DNA from: a virus
IMG/VR virus record: IMGVR_UViG_3300031623_000011
Coordinates: 1 to 44,315 of that record
DNA length: 44,315 bases
Direction: 5' to 3' (one strand)
Shown: positions 22,221-27,070 of the stretch, one piece after another
How positions within the stretch are numbered: the first letter of the stretch is position 1
How the letters are laid out: the number at the start of each line of letters is the position of its first letter
Program-made: the position numbers and the translations under genes
Notes under the pieces: generated by a model
Told to the model about the DNA's origin: nothing
The model's database searches: none
The model's input: the letters and a program-made list of their open reading frames with translations, nothing else

Positions 22221-22625
22221 TTACACGCACAAAGATGCGCGAAGGTGGCTTTCCTTTTGGACGTTATCCCAGAACTCATCCGCTTGTACTGTGCGAGCAA
22301 CGGCAATATTTGCTGCTCGTGCTTCCGCCACATAGGCGGACAGAGGTTTTGCTTCGTTTGGTAAACTAGCTTGACCATTGGCCAAGTTAGTTGTAGCTAG
22401 CAAAGGTTCCAACACGATTGGATTCTTCTTTGCCTTTCTTATACGCCCTACTATGACACGTTGGATATCGTCGAACCTATCCACGTTGCACGGAACCCCG
22501 TTGCTGAGATTCCGTAACATAAACTTCGCGTTATGTCGGTCTAGACGTTCACCTATACTCGCTTCGACTTCAACCTGCTCCTCTGTCGCACAACGTACAC
22601 AAGTACCTTTCTCGTGAGTACACAT
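22221..22625 (-). CDS. Unknown protein with N-terminal Cys cluster
   Basis: 134 residues from the ATG at 22625 (SD AGGA); the longer frame has no RBS. MCTHEKGTCVRCATEEQ has three Cys and a His that could bind zinc. Then follow helical stretches (LDRHNAKFMLRNLSNGVP, FDDIQRVIVGRIRKAKKN) and an Ala-rich C-terminal helix. No named family. A terminator hairpin lies 35 nt upstream of its start. Confidence 0.6.
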   Translation of the reverse strand: MCTHEKGTCVRCATEEQVEVEASIGERLDRHNAKFMLRNLSNGVPCNVDRFDDIQRVIVGRIRKAKKNPIVLEPLLATTNLANGQASLPNEAKPLSAYVAEARAANIAVARTVQADEFWDNVQKESHLRASLCV

Positions 22626-22660
22626 TTTTTCTCGATCCTTTCGAATTAAACACAAAAAAA

Positions 22661-22690
22661 GCCCGGTAGAATCCGAAGACGCTACCGGGC
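22661..22690 (-). terminator. Rho-independent terminator in a gene leader
   Basis: Perfect 9-bp stem GCCCGGTAG (22661-22669) with CTACCGGGC (22682-22690), 12-nt loop, then seven T on the minus strand (22654-22660). It ends the prepilin-like gene and precedes the gene starting at 22625. Confidence 0.9.
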
Positions 22691-22710
22691 TACAACATTA
22701 AAAACTTAAA

Positions 22711-22830
22711 CTAGAAACTTCCGAGAACCTTGCAGATAAGGCGACATACGCCTATGCCTGCGATGAATACCGAAGTTACCAGTATCACACCCATAATTGC
22801 TTCCGGAAGCGCATAACCAGAACGACGCAT
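22711..22830 (-). CDS. 39-residue type IV prepilin-like peptide
   Basis: From the ATG at 22830 (SD AAGGAG seven bases ahead) the peptide is MRRSGYALPEAIMGVILVTS then VFIAGIGVCRLICKVLGSF. It has a short basic leader, Gly at the -1 position, a hydrophobic +1 residue, Glu at +5 and about 22 apolar residues, exactly the prepilin-peptidase cleavage and assembly motif, with the LPE variant common in pseudopilins. No globular pilin head follows. It sits alone between two terminators. A host prepilin peptidase could cut it and it could enter or block pilus or type II secretion assembly (inference). Confidence 0.6.
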   Translation of the reverse strand: MRRSGYALPEAIMGVILVTSVFIAGIGVCRLICKVLGSF

Positions 22831-22850
22831 ATCTTTCTCCTTGCAAAAGA

Positions 22851-22880
22851 CCCGCCCCAAGAAGATTTTCCTGGGGCGGG
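22851..22880 (-). terminator. Rho-independent terminator in a gene leader
   Basis: Perfect 9-bp GC-rich stem CCCGCCCCA (22851-22859) with TGGGGCGGG (22872-22880) and a 12-nt loop, followed on the minus strand by TCTTTTGC and then the SD of the prepilin-like gene, 20 nt from its ATG. Confidence 0.8.
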
Positions 22881-22895
22881 GTATGAAAAGAATAA

Positions 22896-22982
22896 TTAAA
22901 GTTTCATCAGGTACAACAGAATGACAACAAAAGCTATCAGTTCTATTGCTACCCAAATACATCCGGCTCTTCTCTTGCTCAT
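22896..22982 (-). CDS. 28-residue single-pass membrane peptide
   Basis: ATG at 22982 after a run of six G (SD) five bases ahead. MSKRRAGCIWVAIELIAF continues as VVILLYLMKL: a basic start and one transmembrane helix containing a Glu. The SD abuts the stop of the preceding gene, showing an operon. The longer frame to 23078 overlaps that gene in another frame and is rejected. Function unknown. Confidence 0.5.
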   Translation of the reverse strand: MSKRRAGCIWVAIELIAFVVILLYLMKL

Positions 22983-22992
22983 CTTTGCCCCC

Positions 22993-23184
22993 CTAAAAGA
23001 TGCCACGGCAGGGAGTCGAACCCTGCAACACCCGCGACAAAGCATGGGATAAAGCCTTACCCGTTGGTTCCCCCGCAAGCCTAGCTAAGACTTCCGGATT
23101 GTTTCTAGCATACTTTGAAGGACTTACAGGTGTCATCTCCACGATCGCAGCGTTCAAGCCCAGCAAGCTAAAATGTTCCGCCAT
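22993..23184 (-). CDS. 63-residue protein of unknown function carrying a tRNA T-arm-like sequence
   Basis: MAEHFSLLGLNAAIVEMTPV then a helical middle (KYARNNPEVLARLAGEPTGK) and a tail RVLQGSTPCRGIF. It overlaps the previous gene by 17 nt and its stop runs into the next gene's SD, which favours a true gene. The final codons contain a perfect tRNA T-arm-like hairpin (23008-23026). Its own SD (GAAAG) is weak. It may be a gene whose 3' end was reshaped by integration. Confidence 0.5.
   Translation of the reverse strand: MAEHFSLLGLNAAIVEMTPVSPSKYARNNPEVLARLAGEPTGKALSHALSRVLQGSTPCRGIF
23008..23026 (-). other. tRNA T-arm-like hairpin, possible att core
   Basis: On the minus strand GCAGGG-TTCGACT-CCCTGC: a 6-bp stem with a 7-nt loop that fits the TTCRANY rule of tRNA T loops, followed by CGTGGCA as an acceptor 3' strand would be. 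No matching 5' acceptor strand, D arm or anticodon arm could be found, so it is not a complete tRNA. Confidence 0.4.
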
Positions 23185-23416
23185 CTTTCAGGCGGTCGTA
23201 AATCTCTTCCGTACATGTGAAAGAGATGTCAGCCCACGTGTGGGCGACATAGCGTGGAACGGGATCGTCACACGGCTCACTAGTGTGTCTAATGAGGTGC
23301 GAAATATCTTCCGCTCCCGCCGCCCTAATGGCCTCCAGCGTGGCTTCCAACCGATCCTCGCTTACGGTCACTTTGTATACACGACATCCTCGGCTCTTAA
23401 GTATTGCTACTTTCAT
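23168..23416 (-). CDS. Unknown small alpha/beta protein
   Basis: 82 residues from the ATG at 23416 (SD AAGGAG); the upstream extension runs through two hairpins and is rejected. MKVAILKSRGCRVYKVTVSE, a helix (RLEATLEAIRAAGAEDISHL), then DPVPRYVAHTWADISFTCTE form a likely ferredoxin-like beta-alpha-beta fold. Function unknown. A terminator ends 34 nt upstream of the start. Confidence 0.65.
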   Translation of the reverse strand: MKVAILKSRGCRVYKVTVSEDRLEATLEAIRAAGAEDISHLIRHTSEPCDDPVPRYVAHTWADISFTCTEEIYDRLKDGGTF

Positions 23417-23450
23417 CGTCAAGCTCTCCTTGCTAAAAGGTAATAAAAAA

Positions 23451-23485
23451 GGCCCGATAAAGGGCCTAGGAATCCTAAGGATTCC
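23451..23485 (-). terminator. Double hairpin terminator in a gene leader
   Basis: Two hairpins in series: GGCCC/GGGCC (23451-23455, 23462-23466), followed on the minus strand by TTTTTT, and GGAATCC/GGATTCC (23469-23475, 23479-23485) just before it. It ends the lipoprotein transcript and lies 34 nt before the ATG at 23416. Confidence 0.8.
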
Positions 23486-23526
23486 CTTCACTATATAATG
23501 ACGCAAAAACGCCCAAAATTTAGGTG
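23485..23526 (+). repeat. Direct repeat copy 1, partner of 23955-23996
   Basis: 42 nt matching 23955-23996 at 38 positions, beginning with 22 identical bases (CCTTCACTATATAATGACGC, then AA) and ending AATTTAGGTG. It contains a perfect -10-like TATAAT. Copy 1 overlaps the 3' end of the 60-codon minus gene and part of a 10-bp inverted repeat (23501-23510 with 23526-23535). Confidence 0.8.
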
Positions 23527-23702
23527 TTTTTGCGTCCCTTGTTACTTGGGTGATTTGGATCGTTAAGCTCCACTACCCCCTGGGCATCACTCCGAGTCAT
23601 GCCCTTTGCTTCTAACTTTTGAATCTCTACTTCTTCTTCGACCACTTTCATGGTCTGGAAATGGCTTAAACCTTCTGATCTAAGCCTGCCATATAATGTC
23701 AT
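23520..23702 (-). CDS. 60-residue charged protein coupled to a lipoprotein gene
   Basis: The ATG at 23702 overlaps the lipoprotein stop as TAATG, the usual mark of coupled translation; a GTG at 23738 and an ATG at 23708 are alternatives. MTLYGRLRSEGLSHFQTMKV then VVEEEVEIQKLEAKGMTRSD form a helix rich in Glu, ending PNHPSNKGRKNT. No transmembrane segment. Function unknown. Confidence 0.55.
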   Translation of the reverse strand: MTLYGRLRSEGLSHFQTMKVVEEEVEIQKLEAKGMTRSDAQGVVELNDPNHPSNKGRKNT

Positions 23703-23842
23703 TACCATGCCCTCGTTACGCCGTGGCAAACTTCCCACGACAGGTGATGCTCCGGGACCACTTGCTTCACTGTGAAGTTCGTGGTGGTTGCGCAGCCCGA
23801 AGCGAACAAAATTAACGCGATAAGTATCATCCGTGAAGTCAT
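23702..23842 (-). CDS. 46-residue lipoprotein, possible outer-membrane spanin
   Basis: ATG at 23842 after a strong SD (GGGAGGG). MTSRMILIALILFASGCATT is a short signal peptide with a lipobox (ASGC); the Cys would be lipidated by signal peptidase II. The mature part is only about 30 residues (FTVKQVVPEHHLSWEVCHGV). Size, lipobox and coupling to a small charged gene recall Rz1-type outer-membrane spanins, though Pro content is low and the partner is not an obvious inner-membrane spanin. A surface-exclusion lipoprotein is the alternative. Confidence 0.6.
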   Translation of the reverse strand: MTSRMILIALILFASGCATTTNFTVKQVVPEHHLSWEVCHGVTRAW

Positions 23843-23954
23843 CACTAGTCCCTCCCTGTTAAATTGTACTATTTACGTATAATAAAAAAGCCCCACAAGC
23901 GGCTGTACATACCACTCGTAAGGCTTGACCGTTGAGGTCGCTGAAGGATAATAT

Positions 23955-23996
23955 CCTTCACTATATAATGACGCAATTAGGCCCAGAATTTAGGTG
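23955..23996 (+). repeat. Direct repeat copy 2 at the heptose kinase start
   Basis: Copy 2 of the 42-nt repeat, 470 nt from copy 1. It spans the kinase ATG (23968) and a TATAAT at 23963-23968, and is preceded by an inverted repeat AAGGATA-A-TATCCTT. No good -35 box is seen. Confidence 0.8.
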
Positions 23997-24798
23997 CTTA
24001 AATATTCAACAACTAAAATCATCAAAGATATTGCTAATAGGTGATGGGTGTAAAGATATTTACTGCTTTGGCAGTTGCACCCGGATAAGCCCAGAAGCGC
24101 CAGTGCCTATTTTTAATATGATAAGAGCCGAGGAAAAAGACGGCATGGCTCTGAATGTCGCTAAGAATTTAAGGGGCCTAGGCAATGAAGTTGATGTTGT
24201 ATCAAACGAAGAAGAAATAATAAAAAAAAGATTTATTGATAAAAAGACAAATCAACATTTATTGAGAGTTGATATTGGAGACATGCGACCCATTCGTGAA
24301 ATTTCAGGCAAGACCATTTCTGAAATAGATTTTGCAAAGTATGATTGTTTAGTTATCTCCGATTACAACAAGGGATTCATAACACAAAATGCTTCAAGAA
24401 TTATTATCGACGCTGCGTTGAGCTATAACAAAGATTACAAAATTTTTGTCGATTCGAAGAAGAAAGATCTTGGTGTGTTTCGAGGATGTATCCTCAAAAT
24501 TAACCAGCATGAGTATAAAGACGCAAGTTTCGGAGTAAGGCCCGGCTTGGACGTTATTGTTACGATGGGAGATCAAGGGGCAACGTACAAGAATAAAATA
24601 TACGAAACAGATCGAGTTGAAATGTTTGATGTTTGCGGCGCTGGCGACACATTCCTTTCTGCTCTTGTTACAGCAAACCTATCTGGCTTTTCAATTGAAG
24701 AATCAATTGTTTTTGCAAATAAGTGCGCTTCATATTCTGTTAGGCATTTAGGCGCTTATGGCATTAAGTTGGAGGATTTAGATGAGATACGTTTTTGA
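23968..24798 (+). CDS. Heptose-7-phosphate kinase (HldE N-terminal/RfaE1-like, PfkB family)
   Basis: 276 residues from the ATG at 23968; no strong SD, and a TTG at 23932 is the alternative. The sequence KILLIGDGCKDIYCFG, then TRISPEAPVPIFNM, is the HldE signature, and DVCGAGDTFLSALVTANLSG is the PfkB ATP/anion-hole motif with the catalytic Asp. The usual GGAANVA substrate loop is changed to DGMALNVA. The enzyme phosphorylates D-glycero-D-manno-heptose 7-phosphate at C1. It is somewhat shorter than bacterial homologues. First gene of a plus-strand cassette that looks AT-richer than its surroundings, so transfer is likely. Confidence 0.8.
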   Translation: MTQLGPEFRCLNIQQLKSSKILLIGDGCKDIYCFGSCTRISPEAPVPIFNMIRAEEKDGMALNVAKNLRGLGNEVDVVSNEEEIIKKRFIDKKTNQHLLRVDIGDMRPIREISGKTISEIDFAKYDCLVISDYNKGFITQNASRIIIDAALSYNKDYKIFVDSKKKDLGVFRGCILKINQHEYKDASFGVRPGLDVIVTMGDQGATYKNKIYETDRVEMFDVCGAGDTFLSALVTANLSGFSIEESIVFANKCASYSVRHLGAYGIKLEDLDEIRF

Positions 24799-25105
24799 TA
24801 TCGACGGTACAATTTGTACGCGTACATATGGTGTGTATGAGACTGCTGAGCCTTATGTGGATAGGATTAAGTATATTAATGAGCTACATGATGACGGCCA
24901 TGAAATTATTTTTATGACTGCGCGCGGCATGGGACGACACAATGGCAATGCGGAGCTAGCTCATCGCGATTTATATGATTTTACACACAATCAGTTAACT
25001 CAGTGGAATGCCAAATTTCATGATCTGGTTCTAGGCAAGCCGGATGGGGATTTGTTTGTAGATGACAAGGGTATCAACTGTGAACGATTTTTTAACCGTG
25101 AATAA
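24782..25105 (+). CDS. HAD-superfamily phosphatase, polysaccharide-type
   Basis: 107 residues, SD GGAGGA, overlapping the kinase by 17 nt. HAD motifs are all present: motif I FDIDGTICT, motif II FMTARG, Lys and motif IV in GKPDGDLFVDDKG. Such small HAD proteins appear in capsule and LPS clusters. Between heptose kinase and nucleotidyltransferase the needed step is removal of the C7 phosphate (the GmhB step), which this enzyme could do, although it is shorter than GmhB. Function is thus inferred from context. Confidence 0.75.
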   Translation: MRYVFDIDGTICTRTYGVYETAEPYVDRIKYINELHDDGHEIIFMTARGMGRHNGNAELAHRDLYDFTHNQLTQWNAKFHDLVLGKPDGDLFVDDKGINCERFFNRE

Positions 25106-25115
25106 GACTTCAGAG

Positions 25116-25457
25116 ATGAACTATGTCCCCAAGGGCTGGGGACATGAACTATGGGTAGTAAATAAGCCGGAATATTGCGGGAAGCTGTTGTTCTTTGAGA
25201 AGGGCAAAAGGTGTTCATGGCATTATCATAAATTAAAAGACGAAGTTTTTTATCTACAGTCTGGAAAATTGCTAGTAAAATATGGTACGACAGATGATAT
25301 AGAGGAAGCGGAGGAGATGATTCTAGAGACCGGGCAAAATTTTCATGTGTACACTGGGCTTAGGCATCAAATATTGTCACTAGAAGACTCTGAATTATTT
25401 GAGTTCTCAACGCAGCATTTTGATTCTGATAGCCATAGAATTACTAAAGGGGATTAA
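25116..25457 (+). CDS. Cupin-fold sugar-pathway protein
   Basis: 113 residues from the ATG at 25116, ten bases after the previous stop; earlier GTG/ATG codons in the overlap cannot be excluded. MNYVPKGWGHELWVVNKPEY, CSWHYHKLKDEVFYLQSGKL and HVYTGLRHQILSLEDS hold the cupin metal ligands (HxH, E, H). Related cupins next to nucleotide-sugar genes are mannose-6-phosphate-isomerase-like or sugar epimerase/isomerase. It could act as sugar isomerase in place of a GmhA, which is absent here, but that is speculative. Confidence 0.7.
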   Translation: MNYVPKGWGHELWVVNKPEYCGKLLFFEKGKRCSWHYHKLKDEVFYLQSGKLLVKYGTTDDIEEAEEMILETGQNFHVYTGLRHQILSLEDSELFEFSTQHFDSDSHRITKGD

Positions 25458-25496
25458 ATGAAAATTTTAGATACGTGGTCAGGCCATAAAGCTTAA
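25458..25496 (+). other. 12-codon open frame between cupin and nucleotidyltransferase
   Basis: An ATG abuts the cupin stop and encodes MKILDTWSGHKA before TAA, five bases ahead of the next ATG. It may be a truncated gene start left after deletion, or a coupling leader. Too short to prove. Confidence 0.3.
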
Positions 25497-25501
25497 TAAG
25501 T

Positions 25502-25903
25502 ATGAAAACTGTATGGACAAACGGATGTTACGATATTTTGCATATAGGTCACATAAGACTTTTTAAATATGCAAAATCTATCGGGGGCCAACTTATCGTA
25601 GGCATCGACAGCGATCAACGAGTACGCAAATTGAAAGGTGTAAACCGCCCTATAAATTGCCAAGAGCACAGAAAAGAAATGCTGTTAAGTATTAAATATG
25701 TTGATAAGGTTATCGTATTTAATACCGAAGAAGATCTTGCCAATCACGTTAAGAGGTGTAACGCAAATATTATAGTTGTGGGATCTGACCATAAAAACAA
25801 ACGTATTATAGGTTCTGAATATGCGCAAGTGAAATTTTTTACTAGACTAGACGACATGTCTTCTACTAGAACACTAGAATTAATTAGAACTCATGCGTCT
25901 TGA
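25502..25903 (+). CDS. Heptose-1-phosphate nucleotidyltransferase (HldE C-terminal/RfaE2-like)
   Basis: 133 residues. The cytidylyltransferase-type signature is complete: VWTNGCYDILHIGHIRLF (HIGH catalytic motif), VGIDSDQRVRKLKGVNRPIN, a VDKVIVFNTEEDL segment and the final SSTRTLELI. This fold moves AMP from ATP to the heptose 1-phosphate to give ADP-heptose (or uses CTP for glycerol-type sugars). With the kinase and phosphatase it completes the HldE-type pathway that in E. coli is one fused protein. Its end overlaps a convergent minus gene by 20 nt. Confidence 0.8.
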   Translation: MKTVWTNGCYDILHIGHIRLFKYAKSIGGQLIVGIDSDQRVRKLKGVNRPINCQEHRKEMLLSIKYVDKVIVFNTEEDLANHVKRCNANIIVVGSDHKNKRIIGSEYAQVKFFTRLDDMSSTRTLELIRTHAS

Positions 25904-26204
25904 CTTCTTTCCCAGCAAGGTATTTAACCTGTATCTTATTGGCATTCATGAGCTTCTTCATTTGGTCTTTCTTATCTTGCCCTAGACCTATGATTGCCAT
26001 CTTAGCCGAGTTTAATAGTTGAACACGTTGCTTAGCGGCTGAATTGCATTTACCGCAACCGCCAACACGTGCTTTAGTTAATTTCTTTAGTGGGGCTAAA
26101 AAAGGAAAGGCAGTCACGAATTGATGATTATTAGATAATCCAATAATCATACCGTCTTCCATGATTACAAGTTTCCTTACCGGTACACTAGGCTCAACTG
26201 CCAT
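25884..26204 (-). CDS. Unknown phage protein with CGKC motif
   Basis: 106 residues, SD GGAG. A beta-rich N-terminal half (RKLVIMEDGMIIGLSNNHQF) is followed by a basic segment with GGCGKCNSAAKQRVQLLNSA and a helix (KDQMKKLMNANKIQVKYLAG). The CxxC and basic residues suggest a metal site or nucleic-acid contact. It is the last gene of the leftward structural operon. No family recognised. Confidence 0.65.
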   Translation of the reverse strand: MAVEPSVPVRKLVIMEDGMIIGLSNNHQFVTAFPFLAPLKKLTKARVGGCGKCNSAAKQRVQLLNSAKMAIIGLGQDKKDQMKKLMNANKIQVKYLAGKEVKTHEF

Positions 26205-26222
26205 TGTTTACTCCAATAATAA

Positions 26223-26678
26223 TTACAACGAATCAGACGCTGACTCAGACTGCGAAGAAGCCGGAGGTGCGGACGGAAACCAAACGTCTTCCACAGCAAC
26301 CAAAGCAGTCAATTTACCCATGCCTTCAACTAATTTACCGACCTCAACCTTAATATCTTCCCAGGCCTGATCCGCTTGATTAACTGACATGAAATCAAGT
26401 TCAACGTAATCTAATCTATAGAAAGGCCACCCTTGATTAGCATCCGGAGCAACGGCAGGAATTGCCGCAAATTGACTGGGGCCGCAAACAGCTGAAAATT
26501 CATCTTGGCTAGCGTTCGTATACGGACTGTCCGGGTGGCGTTGATAAATGAAGATGTATTTATCAATATCATCGCCCTCTACGTCCGTAACCGCAACTTT
26601 CATGCGATATGCCCCGTAGTACGAGTAGTTAACATTTTCCGCAGCATACTTGGTTAATCGTATTCGGCGAGTAGCCAT
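26223..26678 (-). CDS. Unknown protein of the virion operon
   Basis: 151 residues with SD AGGAGAGG. MATRRIRLTKYAAENVNYSY, YIFIYQRHPDSPYT and WPFYRLDYVELDFMSV give a beta-rich, Tyr-rich body; the end (VWFPSAPPASSQSESAS) is Ser-rich. Aromatic, low-Cys composition and place in the operon fit a small structural or adaptor protein, which is inference. Confidence 0.6.
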   Translation of the reverse strand: MATRRIRLTKYAAENVNYSYYGAYRMKVAVTDVEGDDIDKYIFIYQRHPDSPYTNASQDEFSAVCGPSQFAAIPAVAPDANQGWPFYRLDYVELDFMSVNQADQAWEDIKVEVGKLVEGMGKLTALVAVEDVWFPSAPPASSQSESASDSL

Positions 26679-26689
26679 CCTTACCTCTC

Positions 26690-27070
26690 CTAAAATTCAA
26701 CAGTACGAGTTTTACCCGCCTTATTTTCTAATCGCATAACAATTGATTCGGGTCGGTATCCTAAACGTTTAGTTAAGTAAGAAACTAAATTATCTGTCTT
26801 TTCCGGTGACTCGTCTAGCCATTGTGCGATTTGTAAGCTGAGTTTATTTAATATAGGTTGCAATGTTGTTTTTATGGTAGCGCAATCCATACATCCTGGC
26901 GCTACTTCTCGAGGATTGAAAAACCTATCCAACGCTAAATAGTGTGCTAATTCACCGTCGTCTTTCATATCTAGCAACTCAGGCACTTTTTCCCAAAACA
27001 ACGGGTCAGAGAACATTTGATACACAACATTATGCTCTAAAATCAACTTTTTACCAGCTCGTGTATTCAT
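26690..27070 (-). CDS. Unknown helical protein of the virion operon
   Basis: 126 residues whose ATG forms an ATGA overlap with the GT9-GT2 stop. Helical throughout (NVVYQMFSDPLFWEKVPELL, TTLQPILNKLSLQIAQWLDE), with one CMDC pair and a basic C terminus (RLENKAGKTRTVEF). No motif assigns a function. Tight coupling to the glycosyltransferase gene. Confidence 0.6.
   Translation of the reverse strand: MNTRAGKKLILEHNVVYQMFSDPLFWEKVPELLDMKDDGELAHYLALDRFFNPREVAPGCMDCATIKTTLQPILNKLSLQIAQWLDESPEKTDNLVSYLTKRLGYRPESIVMRLENKAGKTRTVEF

Noticed and set aside
23008-23100. A complete tRNA gene on the minus strand near the T-arm-like hairpin
   Set aside because: The T-arm fits but no 5' acceptor strand complementary to the 3' end, no 5-bp anticodon stem with a 7-nt loop and no D arm were found within tRNA distance. 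A tmRNA was also considered; no matching acceptor partner was found within about 450 nt.
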